Shown here: positions 18,154 to 26,377 of the stretch, in pieces
Position numbering within the stretch: the stretch's first letter is position 1
Layout: every line of letters starts with the position of its first letter
Assembly: GCA_005879795.1 (NCBI GenBank)
Contig: VBKJ01000150.1
Span: forward strand, 1 to 43,048
Origin: Deltaproteobacteria bacterium
GTDB taxonomy: Bacteria > Desulfobacterota > Binatia > DP-6
Reading direction: 5' to 3'
DNA: 43,048 bases
Program-made: the position numbers and the translations under genes
The notes under the pieces: model-generated
The model's database searches: none
The model's input: only the letters and a program-made list of their open reading frames with translations
Told to the model about the DNA's origin: nothing

Positions 18154-18731
18154 TGGCCGAGGCCGGGCCGATGGCCGGTGAGCGCGCGCTCATGCGCGCC
18201 GTGCTCGAGGACGCGATCCGGTGCCTCGTCGGTGAGGTCGGGCCTCGGTACCAGCGCGGGCGGCTCGCCGCGGAGGCGCGGGCGTGGATCGAGGGCGCCG
18301 ATCCGCACTGGCACTTCTCCTTCGAGAACCTGTGCGATAGCCTCGGGCTCGACTCCGGGCGCCTGCGCGCCCGGCTGCTGCGCGACGCGCCCGTGCCGGT
18401 AGCGGTCGACGGGCGCCAGCTCGCCGGGCGCGGCGTCCGGCCGCCCCGGGAGACGCCGGCCGAGGACGAGATCGTGCAGATGATCCGGGCGGGCCGTCCG
18501 CTGCGGGTGGTGGCGCAGACCTTCGGCATCAGCGTCTCGAAGGCCTCGATCCTGTCGCGTGGGCTCGCGAGCCGCATGAAGGCGGAGCGCGACGAGGAGA
18601 TCCGCCGCCTGCGTCTCGACGGCTGGACGCATCGCGCGCTCGGGGCCCGCTTCGCCCTCTCCCGCATCCGTATCATGCGAATCTGCGCGCGCCGCGGCGA
18701 GGCGCTGACCGAGGGCCGGACCGCGGCCTGA
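18153..18731 (+). CDS. HTH-containing probable DNA-binding protein
   Basis: A 192-residue protein in two parts. Residues about 7-75 (ERALMRAVLEDAIRCL ... WHFSFENLCDSLGLD) match a small domain often seen in deltaproteobacterial regulators, where a W.FSF.N.CE.LGLD segment follows an LL.AVL.DA.. helix; I know it from unannotated proteins only. The C-terminal part has two helix-turn-helix-like stretches, RPLRVVAQTFGISVSKASIL and GWTHRALGARFALSRIRIM, as in invertase/transposase-type HTH folds. DNA binding is inferred. The start could be ATG 18117 (12 residues longer); ATG 18153 is preferred because AGGGGGAG lies nine bases upstream. It is transcribed away from the Mla operon and ends 13 bases from the convergent nrtR stop. 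Confidence 0.7.
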   Translation: MAEAGPMAGERALMRAVLEDAIRCLVGEVGPRYQRGRLAAEARAWIEGADPHWHFSFENLCDSLGLDSGRLRARLLRDAPVPVAVDGRQLAGRGVRPPRETPAEDEIVQMIRAGRPLRVVAQTFGISVSKASILSRGLASRMKAERDEEIRRLRLDGWTHRALGARFALSRIRIMRICARRGEALTEGRTAA

Positions 18732-18744
18732 GCGCGTCCGGACG

Positions 18745-19452
18745 TCAGCTCCGTTGCGCCGCCGAGGCGGCGAGTATCTCGACCATCATCGGACGGCGCC
18801 GCCGGAAGGCGTAGAGCGCGGCCGGCCGGTGCGCCCCGCGCCGCACGCCGCCGGCGCGGGCGAGCAGCCCGAGCGAGAGGACCTTCTTGCGGAAGTTGCG
18901 CCGATCGAGCCGGCGCCCGAGGATGGCCTCGTACATCTCCTGCAGCTCGCCGAGCGTGAAGCTCGGCGGAAGGAGCGTGTAGACGAGGTTGGTGTACGCG
19001 AGCTTGGCGCGCAGGCGGCCGAGTGCGGTGCGGAGCACGGCATCGTGATCGTAGGCGAGGGGCGGCAGGCGTGCCGCCGGGCACCAGGCGACATCGGGGA
19101 ACGGCTCGCGCGCCCGACCCGAAGGCGCGCCGTCGGCGCTCCGACCCTGAAAGCGGCCGCCGTGCGGGATGAGAGCGAAGTAGGCGACCGACACGACCCG
19201 GCCGTGCGGATCGCGCTCGGGGTGGCCGAAGGTGTAGAGTTGCTCGAGGTAGATGCCGCGCACGCCCGTCTCGGCGGCCAGCAGGCGGCGCGCGGCGCCC
19301 TCGAGCGTCTCGTCGGCCAGTACGCGGCCGCCCGGGAACGCCCAGCGCCCGGCGAACACGCCGCGCTGGACGCGCACGAGCAGCGCCTGCAGCGCGCGGT
19401 CGAGGACCGTGAACACCGCCACGTCGACCGCGATCGCCGGCGCGGGGTTCAC
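18745..19452 (-). CDS. nrtR: NrtR-type Nudix-related transcriptional regulator of NAD metabolism
   Basis: A 235-residue protein: a Nudix-fold domain (about 1-145) and a winged-helix C-terminal domain (about 150-215; FTLGELQEMYEAILGRRLDR, NFRKKVLSLGLL, RPAALYAF). This layout is the mark of NrtR, which binds ADP-ribose and represses NAD biosynthesis genes. The Nudix box at 42-64 is degenerate: it keeps GxxxxxE and the following Arg and a late Glu, but the REUxEE core reads RLLAAE, so hydrolase activity is probably lost, as in known NrtR regulators. The gene starts with GTG 19452 in a GTGA overlap with the nadA stop, so regulator and target are made together. A plain Nudix hydrolase is the alternative, less likely given the wing domain and neighbour. 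Confidence 0.85.
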   Translation of the reverse strand: MNPAPAIAVDVAVFTVLDRALQALLVRVQRGVFAGRWAFPGGRVLADETLEGAARRLLAAETGVRGIYLEQLYTFGHPERDPHGRVVSVAYFALIPHGGRFQGRSADGAPSGRAREPFPDVAWCPAARLPPLAYDHDAVLRTALGRLRAKLAYTNLVYTLLPPSFTLGELQEMYEAILGRRLDRRNFRKKVLSLGLLARAGGVRRGAHRPAALYAFRRRRPMMVEILAASAAQRS

Positions 19453-20459
19453 CCGCCCAGCTCGAGCATGCGCTCGAGTGCCGCTGCGGCCCGCACACGC
19501 ACGTCCTCCGCGACGGTGATCTCCGGGGCCAGGTCGCGGAGCGCGTCGCGCGTCCCCTCGAGGGTGATCATCTTCATGTACTGGCAGAGCTTGCAGCTCT
19601 TGTAGAACTTCTTCTCCGGGACCTCGAGCAGCAGGCGGTCCGAGAGCCCGCACTCGGTCACGATCAGGAACTCACGCTCGGGGCTCTCCTTCGCGTAGCG
19701 CACCATACCGCTGGTGGAGAGGACGGCGTCGGCGAGGGCGAGCACGTCGGCGCGGCACTCGGGGTGCGCCAGCACGCGCACGTGCGGCAGCGCGCGGCGC
19801 ACCGCCGCGATCTGCTGCGGGGTGATCTGGTGGTGCACGTAGCAGTTGCCGTCCCAGGCGATGATCGCCTTCCGGGTCCGTGACTGGACGTAGTTGGCGA
19901 GGTTCCGGTCGGGCACGAAGAGGATGTGCTCGCTCGGCAGCGCCTCGACGACGCGGACGGCGTTGGAGGAGGTGCAGCACGCGTCGCACTCGGCCTTCAC
20001 CTCCGCGGTGGTGTTGACGTAGCCGACCACCGCGAGGTCGGGATGGACGGCGCGCAGCTCGGCCTTGCGCGCAGCCAGGTCCTCGGCCGTCACGCTGTCG
20101 GCGAGCGAGCAGCCGGCGCGCAGGTCGGGGAGGAGCACCCGCCGCGTGGGGTTCAGGATCTTGGCCGTCTCGGCCATGAAGTGAACGCCGCAGAAGACGA
20201 TCGTGTCGGCGTCTGTGCGGGTCGCCTGGCGCGCGAGCTCGAGCGAGTCGCCCACGAAGTCGGCCACCTCGAAGATCTCCGGGCGCTGGTAGTTGTGCGC
20301 CAGGACGACGGCGTTGCGGGCACGCTTCAGGGAGTGGATCTCGGCGATGGTGTCGGCCAGCGCGGCGCAGCGCGCGGGGCCGTAGTGCAGGTCGCCGAGC
20401 GGCGCGAACAGCGCCTCGAGGTCGGGGCCCGTGGGGGCGAGGGTGGTGGCAGCGGGCAT
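19449..20459 (-). CDS. nadA: Quinolinate synthase A
   Basis: A 336-residue enzyme that condenses iminoaspartate with dihydroxyacetone phosphate to quinolinate in de novo NAD synthesis. The 4Fe-4S cluster cysteines are recognisable: AGCSLAD (C117), ACCTSSNAV (C162) and KLCQYMKMITLE (C292). NYQRPEI, the YVNTTAEVKA segment and HPEC are also family hallmarks. nadB and nadC are not in the window. It leads a two-gene unit with nrtR, and a good sigma-70 promoter with an overlapping palindrome lies just upstream, so control by NrtR is likely (inference). It is divergent from bioB. Confidence 0.95.
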   Translation of the reverse strand: MPAATTLAPTGPDLEALFAPLGDLHYGPARCAALADTIAEIHSLKRARNAVVLAHNYQRPEIFEVADFVGDSLELARQATRTDADTIVFCGVHFMAETAKILNPTRRVLLPDLRAGCSLADSVTAEDLAARKAELRAVHPDLAVVGYVNTTAEVKAECDACCTSSNAVRVVEALPSEHILFVPDRNLANYVQSRTRKAIIAWDGNCYVHHQITPQQIAAVRRALPHVRVLAHPECRADVLALADAVLSTSGMVRYAKESPEREFLIVTECGLSDRLLLEVPEKKFYKSCKLCQYMKMITLEGTRDALRDLAPEITVAEDVRVRAAAALERMLELGG

Positions 20460-20478
20460 GGGCAGCTCGGAGGTTCGT

Positions 20479-20495
20479 GTATCTCGTACGCATAC
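20479..20495. promoter_or_regulatory. Candidate NrtR operator
   Basis: GTAT and ATAC arms separated by nine bases, overlapping the nadA -10 element and the probable transcription start. A repressor bound here would block RNA polymerase. The match to NrtR is by position and symmetry, not by a known motif. Confidence 0.35.
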
Positions 20496-20520
20496 TCGGC
20501 CCTCGCGCCCGCCGTGTCAA
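20492..20520 (-). promoter_or_regulatory. Sigma-70 promoter of nadA-nrtR
   Basis: On the minus strand a perfect -35 TTGACA (20520-20515), a 17-base spacer and GAGTAT (20497-20492) as -10. It ends 32 bases before the nadA start. Confidence 0.5.
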
Positions 20521-20585
20521 CCGGGGTCGGGCGGCGGTTGCACGGGCGGGCCGGGCCAGCTAGGGAAGCCCGCGACCAGGAGGCC

Positions 20586-21635
20586 ATGAGCGGGCTCGAC
20601 GACACGGTGGCGGCGCTGGCCGCCGCGGGGCCGTACCGGGGGCTGGCCGAGCAGGCCCTCGCCGACCGGCCGCTCGCGCGCGCCGACGCGCGCGCCCTGC
20701 TCGACAGCCCGGAGGAGGACCTTCCCGCCGTGCTGTGGGCCGCCTTCGCGGCGCGCAGCCGGCACTTCGGCCGGCGCGTCAAGCTGTGCGTGCTCGAGAA
20801 CGCGCGCAGCGGCCTCTGCCCCGAGGACTGCGGCTACTGCTCGCAGTCCGCGGTGTCGACCGCCGACATCCGGCGCTACCGCCTCCGCCCCGTGGCCGAT
20901 CTCGTCGCGGGCGCCCGCCGCGCGGTCGCGAGCGGCGCGGGCCGCTACTGCATGGTGGTGAGCGCGCGCGGGCCGAGCGCGTCGGACATCGCGCACTTCG
21001 CGGGCGCCGCGCGCGCCATCCGGGCCGAGATGCCCGCGCTCGAGCTGTGCGTCTCGCTCGGCATCATGCAGGAGGGACAGGCGCGCGCGCTCGCCGAGGC
21101 GGGGGTCGACTTCGTCAACCACAACCTGAACACGAGCCGCCGCTTCTACCCGGCGATCTGCAGCACGCACACCTACGACGACCGCACGGCGACCGTGCGC
21201 AGCAGCGCCCGCGCCGGGCTCGGCGCCTGCTCCGGCGTCATCATCGGCATGGGGGAGACGCACGAGGACCTGATCGACGTCGCGGCCGAGTTGCGCGCGC
21301 TCGCGGTCGCCTCGCTGCCGGTCAACTTCCTCCACCCCATCGAGGGCACGCCGCTCGGCGAGCGGCCCACGCCGCCGGCGGCCGATTGCCTGCGCGCGCT
21401 GGCGCTCTTCCGGCTCACCAACCCGCGCGCCGAGATCCGGGCCGCGGGCGGGCGCGAGCGCGCGCTCGCCGGGGCCCAGGGCCTGGCCCTCTTCGCCGCG
21501 AACTCCATCTTCGTGGGGGGCTACCTCACCACGCCCGGCGAGGGTCCCGCGGACGCGCTCGCCATGATCCGCGCGCTCGGCTTCGAGGCGGAGGGCGAGG
21601 GGCGTCACGCCATGGACAGAGCGGCGCAAATGTGA
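20586..21635 (+). CDS. bioB: Biotin synthase
   Basis: A 349-residue radical SAM enzyme that inserts sulfur into dethiobiotin. The SAM cluster motif is CPEDCGYC (C78, C82, C85) followed by SQS; other signatures are CMVVSARGPS, ELCVSLGIMQEGQ, DFVNHNLNTSRRFYP, GVIIGMGET, NFLHPIEGTPL and LFAANSIFVGGYLTT. The residues for the second, 2Fe-2S cluster (Cys in the CMVVSARG and LCVSLG segments, Cys of SGVIIG region, Arg of NPRAEIRAAGGRE) appear intact. Only two bases separate AGGAGG from ATG 20586, which is close but no better start is seen. Other bio genes are absent from the window. Confidence 0.95.
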   Translation: MSGLDDTVAALAAAGPYRGLAEQALADRPLARADARALLDSPEEDLPAVLWAAFAARSRHFGRRVKLCVLENARSGLCPEDCGYCSQSAVSTADIRRYRLRPVADLVAGARRAVASGAGRYCMVVSARGPSASDIAHFAGAARAIRAEMPALELCVSLGIMQEGQARALAEAGVDFVNHNLNTSRRFYPAICSTHTYDDRTATVRSSARAGLGACSGVIIGMGETHEDLIDVAAELRALAVASLPVNFLHPIEGTPLGERPTPPAADCLRALALFRLTNPRAEIRAAGGRERALAGAQGLALFAANSIFVGGYLTTPGEGPADALAMIRALGFEAEGEGRHAMDRAAQM

Positions 21636-21686
21636 TGTGAGGCAGTCGCCGAGGTTCCCGACGAACATCCCGAGCAGGGGGTGGGC

Positions 21687-21893
21687 ATGCAAGAACGGCT
21701 GGCGCGGCGCTTCCACGCGCGTGAAGAGGACGAGGAAAAGGACAAGGATATCGACGACCTCGAGGACGAGGACCTCGATGAGGACGATGACCTCGAGGAC
21801 GACGACGACTTGGACGAGGACGACGACGAGGAGGAAGAGGAGGAAGAGGCTCGGGGCGCTAGGCCCCGGCCACCGTCATGCGCGCGATCTTGA
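21687..21893 (+). CDS. Small, extremely acidic protein
   Basis: A 68-residue ORF: a basic start (MQERLARRFHARE) followed by about 45 residues that are almost only Asp and Glu with occasional Leu in a regular DLEDED-like pattern, and a basic, Pro-containing end. No family is recognised. It could act as a nucleic-acid mimic, a metal or cation buffer, or a flexible partner, but this is guesswork. The start is ATG 21687 (GTG 21681 also in frame), after a G-rich ribosome site, 51 bases after bioB. Its last 35 bases overlap the 3' end of tldE on the other strand, and the low-complexity tract makes the reading frame hard to judge by codon bias; the opposite frame is a Ser/Arg run. Confidence 0.5.
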   Translation: MQERLARRFHAREEDEEKDKDIDDLEDEDLDEDDDLEDDDDLDEDDDEEEEEEEARGARPRPPSCARS

Positions 21894-23241
21894 GCGTCGG
21901 CGCGGCGATCGCGGAGCGCAACCGGAGGTCGCTCCCCACCATCTCGATGTCGCGCAGCATGCCGCGCAGGTTCCCCGCGATGGTGAGTTCCTCGACGGGG
22001 TGAGCGAGCTCGCCGTTCTCGATCCACAGCCCGACCGCGCCGCGTGAGTAGTCGCCGGTCACCGGGTTCACCCCGAAGCCGATCAGCTCGGTCACGTAGA
22101 GCCCCGAGCGCACCGACGCGATGATCGCCTCCGGCGCGTGCGGGCCCGGCTCGAGGACGAAGTTCGTGGGCGCCACGCCAGGCGCGTCGCCCACGCTGCG
22201 CGCCGCGTGCCCCGTGGTTCTGAGCCCGAGGCGGCGCGCCGAATACGAGTCGAGGAGGTAGCTCCTGAGCACGCCGCGCTCGACCACGACCCGGCGCTCT
22301 TGCCGCACCCCCTCGCCGTCGAACGGCCGCGACGCCGGGCCGGCGGGCCGGAGCGGGTCGTCGACCACGGTGACGGCGTCCGAGGCGACCTGCTCGCCCA
22401 GGCAGTCGAGCAGGAACGACATGCGCCGGTAGAGCGCCGAGCCGGCGATGGCGCCCGCCAGGTGGCGGAGGAGGCTCGCCGCGGTCTCGGGGTCGAAGAC
22501 GACCGGGCACGTGCAGGTGGAGGGGCGGCGCGCGCCCAGCCGGCGGAGCGCGCGGCGCGCCGCCTCGCGGCCGACCTCCGCGGGCGGCTCGAGAGCGGCG
22601 AGCTTCCGGTGCGCCGTGTACCACGAGTCGCGCTGCATGCCGCCGTCGCGCGCGGCGACCGGCACGACGGCCAGGCTCGCGGAGGAGCCGGCATAGGCGC
22701 CGGCGAAGCCGAGGCTCGACGCGTACGCGACCAGCCCGGCGTCGGCGCCGAACTCGGCGCCCTCGGAGTTGGTGATCTCGGGCGCGGCGGCGAGCGCGGC
22801 GGCCTCGGCGTCCCGCGCCCAGGCGAGCGCCTGCTCGGGCTCGAGCCGCTCGATCGCCGGATCGTGCAGGTCCAGGTCCGGCTGCGCCCCGGCGAGCTCG
22901 GCGGGGTCCGGCAGGCCGGCGTGCGGATCGGGAGTGGTCGTGCGCGCGAGCGCGACCGCGTCGCGGGCGAGCGCGGCGAGCCCCTCGGGGGTGAAGTCGG
23001 CGGTCGACACGATTGCGGTCGCGTTGCCGACGAAGACGCGCAGCCCGGCGCGCCGCTGGCGCGCGCGCGCGAGCTTCTCCACTTCGCCCAGGCGCACGCC
23101 GACCGCGAGCCCGTCACTCTCGACCGCCAGGGCGTCGGCGGCGCGCGCGCCGGCCGCGCGCGCGCGCGCGACCAGGTCGTACGCCAGCTCCCGCGGGTCG
23201 ATGTCGCCGCGCGCGCGAGCGCTCTCGTCGTGCGCGCTCAC
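21859..23241 (-). CDS. tldE: TldE/PmbA family protease subunit
   Basis: A 460-residue partner of TldD. TldD/TldE form a heterodimeric metalloprotease that trims unfolded leader peptides (microcin B17, CcdA are known clients). TldE-type sequence is seen in EITNSEGAEFG, LGFAGAYAGSSASLAVVPVA, RRPSTCTCPVVFDPETAASLL, NPVTGDYSRGAVGLWIENGEL and AGNLRGML. As expected for TldE it lacks the HExxxH metal motif. The GTG start at 23241 overlaps the tldD stop as GTGA. No peptide precursor gene is obvious next to it; the short exported peptide at 27.6 kb is the only small candidate in this half. Confidence 0.92.
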   Translation of the reverse strand: MSAHDESARARGDIDPRELAYDLVARARAAGARAADALAVESDGLAVGVRLGEVEKLARARQRRAGLRVFVGNATAIVSTADFTPEGLAALARDAVALARTTTPDPHAGLPDPAELAGAQPDLDLHDPAIERLEPEQALAWARDAEAAALAAAPEITNSEGAEFGADAGLVAYASSLGFAGAYAGSSASLAVVPVAARDGGMQRDSWYTAHRKLAALEPPAEVGREAARRALRRLGARRPSTCTCPVVFDPETAASLLRHLAGAIAGSALYRRMSFLLDCLGEQVASDAVTVVDDPLRPAGPASRPFDGEGVRQERRVVVERGVLRSYLLDSYSARRLGLRTTGHAARSVGDAPGVAPTNFVLEPGPHAPEAIIASVRSGLYVTELIGFGVNPVTGDYSRGAVGLWIENGELAHPVEELTIAGNLRGMLRDIEMVGSDLRLRSAIAAPTLKIARMTVAGA

Positions 23242-24677
23242 GGCCGCGTGCCGCCCACGGTGAGGCCGTCGATGCGCACCGTCGGCAGGCCGACCCCGAC
23301 CGGCACCGACTGCCCGTCCTTGCCGCAGGTGCCGATGCCCTCGTCGAGCCGCAGGTCCGCGCCCACGCGCGTGATGCGCGTGAGCACGTCGGGCCCGTTG
23401 CCGATGAGCGTCGCGCCGCACACCGGCCGCGTCACCTTGCCGCCCTCGATCAGGTACGCCTCGCTCGCCGAGAAGACGAACTTCCCGCTCGTGATGTCCA
23501 CCTGCCCGCCGCCGAAGTAGACCGCGTAGAGGCCGCGGTCGACCGAGCGGATGATGTCCTCGGGCGCGTCCTCGCCGGCCAGCATGAAGGTGTTGGTCAT
23601 GCGCGGCATGGGGAGGTGCGCGAAGCTCTCGCGCCGGCCGTTGCCGGTGGGCGGCATGCGCATGAGCGCCGCGTTGAGCCGGTCCTGGAGGTAGCCGCGC
23701 AGGATGCCGCGCTCGATCAGCACCGTGCGCTGCGTGGCCGTGCCCTCGTCGTCGACGTTGAGCGAGCCGCGGCGGCTGGCGAGCGTGCCGTCGTCGACCA
23801 CCGTGCACAGCTCCGAGGCGACGCGCGTGCCGATGCGGTCGGTGAAGGCGGACACGCGCTTGCGGTTGAAGTCGCCCTCGAGGCCGTGGCCGATCGCCTC
23901 GTGCAGGAGGACGCCCGGCCAGCCCGGGCCGAGGACGACCGTCATCGTGCCCGCGGGCGCGGCCGCGGCCTCCAGGTTGGTGAGCGCCTGCCGGGCCGCC
24001 TCGCGCGCGAAGCGCTCGGCGCGGCCGTCGAGCAGGGTGTCGAACACGAAGCGCCCGCCGCCCCCGTAGCTGCCCTGCTCGCGCCGGCCGCCGCGCTCCG
24101 CGATGCAGGTGACGCTCAAGTGCACGAGCGGCCGCACGTCGCCCACCACCGCGCCCGCGGAGGTGACGACCAGGATGACGCGGTACTCGAGCCCGATGCC
24201 GGCGAGCACGTTGGTGATGGAGGGGTCGATGGCGCGCGCGGCCGCGTCGAGGCGCTGGAGGAGCGCCACCTGGTCCGCGGGCGGCGTGTCGATGGGCGGG
24301 CGGGCGACCGGGTAGAGGTCGTGCGCGGCGGCGGCCGCGCGCGTGGCGGGGAGCGCGGCCGTCGCGCTGTGCTCGTCGGCGATCGCCCGGGCCGTGCGCG
24401 CCGCCAGCTCGAGCCGCTCGAGCGAGACCTCGTCGGAGTGCGCGTAGCCGCTGCGCGCGCCGGCGACCACGCGCACGCCCACGCCCTGGCTCACGTTGCG
24501 CGTGGCCTTCTTCACCACGCCCTCCTCGAGCGACGCGGTCTGGTTCACGCGGAACTCGAAGTAGAGGTCGGCGAAGTCGGCGCGCCGCTCGAGCGCCGTG
24601 CCCAGGATGCGCTCGAGCGCGCGGTCGGAGAGCCCGAAGCGCTCGTGGAAGAACCGCTCGGGCCGCACCACCTCCAT
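23238..24677 (-). CDS. tldD: TldD metalloprotease subunit
   Basis: A 479-residue catalytic subunit of the TldD/TldE protease. The zinc motif HEAIGH (259-264) with GLEGD is intact, and a Cys near the C-terminus (GIGTCGKDGQ) fits the third ligand seen in the E. coli structure. Other hallmarks: SYGGGGRFVFD, ESFAHLPMPRMTNTFM, GGGQVDITSGKFVFS and EAYLIEGGKV. ATG 24677; divergent from the DHH gene with a 111-base gap. Confidence 0.94.
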   Translation of the reverse strand: MEVVRPERFFHERFGLSDRALERILGTALERRADFADLYFEFRVNQTASLEEGVVKKATRNVSQGVGVRVVAGARSGYAHSDEVSLERLELAARTARAIADEHSATAALPATRAAAAAHDLYPVARPPIDTPPADQVALLQRLDAAARAIDPSITNVLAGIGLEYRVILVVTSAGAVVGDVRPLVHLSVTCIAERGGRREQGSYGGGGRFVFDTLLDGRAERFAREAARQALTNLEAAAAPAGTMTVVLGPGWPGVLLHEAIGHGLEGDFNRKRVSAFTDRIGTRVASELCTVVDDGTLASRRGSLNVDDEGTATQRTVLIERGILRGYLQDRLNAALMRMPPTGNGRRESFAHLPMPRMTNTFMLAGEDAPEDIIRSVDRGLYAVYFGGGQVDITSGKFVFSASEAYLIEGGKVTRPVCGATLIGNGPDVLTRITRVGADLRLDEGIGTCGKDGQSVPVGVGLPTVRIDGLTVGGTRP

Positions 24678-24740
24678 GCCCCCGACGGTACCAGACGGTC
24701 CGCCGGCGCGCCACCGCGTGCGCGTCGACCAAAATAGCTA

Positions 24741-24769
24741 TGGACAGCCGTCCGAGCAGGTGACATAAG
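24741..24769 (+). promoter_or_regulatory. Candidate sigma-70 promoter of the DHH gene
   Basis: TGGACA (24741-24746), 17-base spacer, CATAAG (24764-24769): five of six and four of six matches to consensus. It implies a very short leader (about 13 bases) before ATG 24789. Confidence 0.4.
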
Positions 24770-24788
24770 GGAAAGGTTCATCCGCTGC

Positions 24789-25811
24789 ATGGCTACCGTC
24801 GCCAGCCGCGGCGCTCTGACGAGCCTGCTCGGGGCGCTCGACCGCCCGGGGCCGCTCATCATCTTGCCGCACGACAACCCCGATCCGGACGCGCTCGCGA
24901 GCGCAGCCGCGCTCAAGTTTCTGACCGCGAGGCTGTCCAGGAAAGAGGCGCTGATCGGCCTCGGCGGCATCGTCGGGCGGGCCGAGAACCGCGCCATGCT
25001 CACCTACCTGAACATCACGCTCGTGCCGGTGGGCGAGGTGGCGTTCGACGGTGACACCGCCGTCGTGCTGGTCGACACGCAGCCCGGCCGCAGCAACAAC
25101 TCGCTGCCCGAGGGCGTCGTGCCGGTCGCCGTGATCGACCATCACCCGGCGTACGACGACTACCGCCGGGTCCCCTTCCTCGACCTCCGCGACCAGTACG
25201 GGGCGACCTCGACCATCGTGACCGAGTACCTGCGCGAGTCGAAGCTCGTGCCCGAGGCGAAGATCGCGACCGCGCTCTTCTACGGCATCGCCGCCGAGAC
25301 GCAGGACCTCGGGCGCGAAGCGACGGCGGCCGACATCGAGGCGAGCCATTTCCTCTACCCGTACACCAACAAGCGCCGGCTGGCGAAGATCGAGAACGCG
25401 CGCGTGCCGCGCGAGTACTTCCGCGTCTTCCGCGAGGCGATCGAGCGCGCCACGCTCTACGACAAGGTCGTCGTCTCGATGCTCGGCGAGGTGCAGTACC
25501 CCGACATGGTGGCGGAGGTGGCGGACTTCCTCCTCCGCCTCGACCAGGTGGAGTGGGCGGCGGCGGTCGGCACTTTCGGGAGCTGCCTCCACTGCTCGGT
25601 CCGCACCATCGACCGCGAAGTGAACGCCGGCGATCTCCTCCAGCGCGTGCTCGGCAGCCGCTCGGCCGGCGGCCACGACATGATCGCGGGCGGCCGCCTG
25701 CACGTCGGCGACGACCCGGCGGCGCGCGAGCGCGCCGCGGCCATGGTGCGGGACCGCCTCCTCGGCGCGCTCGGCGTCGATCCGGCGGTCGGGCAGCCGC
25801 TGGTGGGCTGA
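24789..25811 (+). CDS. DHH/DHHA1 family phosphoesterase (NrnA-like)
   Basis: A 340-residue phosphoesterase. DHH motifs: HDNPDPD at 28-34 (DxD), VDTQPG (D96) and IDHHP (117-119), each binding Mn or Mg; the C-terminal DHHA1 domain carries GGHDMIAGG near 285. The family includes oligoribonuclease NrnA and pAp phosphatases, so degradation of nano-RNA or of 3'-phosphoadenosine 5'-phosphate is likely, but RecJ-like or c-di-AMP activity cannot be excluded. Length is close to NrnA. A ferredoxin gene starts 44 bases after its stop on the same strand. Confidence 0.88.
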   Translation: MATVASRGALTSLLGALDRPGPLIILPHDNPDPDALASAAALKFLTARLSRKEALIGLGGIVGRAENRAMLTYLNITLVPVGEVAFDGDTAVVLVDTQPGRSNNSLPEGVVPVAVIDHHPAYDDYRRVPFLDLRDQYGATSTIVTEYLRESKLVPEAKIATALFYGIAAETQDLGREATAADIEASHFLYPYTNKRRLAKIENARVPREYFRVFREAIERATLYDKVVVSMLGEVQYPDMVAEVADFLLRLDQVEWAAAVGTFGSCLHCSVRTIDREVNAGDLLQRVLGSRSAGGHDMIAGGRLHVGDDPAARERAAAMVRDRLLGALGVDPAVGQPLVG

Positions 25812-25855
25812 GGCGGGCGCGCCGGATTGCGGCGCCCGCGCCCCCGAGGCACGAT

Positions 25856-26365
25856 GTGTCCGTGCCTTCGGCCATCGACATCATCAAGCGCCGGCTCAAG
25901 GAGGACCGCGTCCCCGACGCGCCCGACGAGATCGGCGAGAAGAAGAAGCGGCCGCGCGAGGTCGCCTTCATGGACGTGAACCTCTGCTGGCCGTGCGGCA
26001 AGTGCCCGGAGTTCTGTCCGGTCGCGTGCATCGAGTACCTGGCGCCGGGCAGCCTGCCCGGCCGCGGCCAGCAGCCGGTCCAGGATCGCTTCCAGGAGTG
26101 CATCGGCTGCTACATCTGCGTCGAGGTGTGCGCGCTCCTGACCGACTACGACGCCGTCCGGATGTACGACGTCGATCTCGTCGAGCAGCTCCTCGGCGCC
26201 GAGGTCGGCGACCGGAAGCCCGTCCACTACATCCCGGCCGAGGCCTACGAGGAGTACTTCTCCGAGGGCGGCGGGCGCAGCGTGCGCCACCTCGGCAAGG
26301 GCTCGCGCATCCGCGACAAGATGAACGCCGAGGAGCGCGCGATCATCGCGCGCGAACGGGGTTGA
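25856..26365 (+). CDS. Ferredoxin-like 4Fe-4S protein (2 clusters)
   Basis: A 169-residue cytoplasmic protein with two CxxCxxCxxxC motifs: C44, C47, C50, C54 (CWPCGKCPEFC) and C82, C85, C88, C92 (CIGCYICVEVC), separated by 27 residues, which is longer than in small bacterial ferredoxins. A charged N-terminus (KRRLKEDRVPDAPDEIGEKKKRPRE) and a 75-residue C-terminal extension of no recognised family surround them. It resembles the iron-sulfur subunits of electron-transfer complexes such as AprB rather than a free ferredoxin; a partner is not encoded here. The start is GTG 25856 (GAGG six bases upstream); GTG 25862 is also in frame. It is convergent with queG (stop codons 13 bases apart). Confidence 0.82.
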   Translation: MSVPSAIDIIKRRLKEDRVPDAPDEIGEKKKRPREVAFMDVNLCWPCGKCPEFCPVACIEYLAPGSLPGRGQQPVQDRFQECIGCYICVEVCALLTDYDAVRMYDVDLVEQLLGAEVGDRKPVHYIPAEAYEEYFSEGGGRSVRHLGKGSRIRDKMNAEERAIIARERG

Positions 26366-26377
26366 GCAAGGCCTGGG

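Noticed and set aside
18050-18632. Minus-strand ORFs opposite the HTH gene
   Set aside because: They overlap the recognisable HTH protein and its promoter and carry no motifs.
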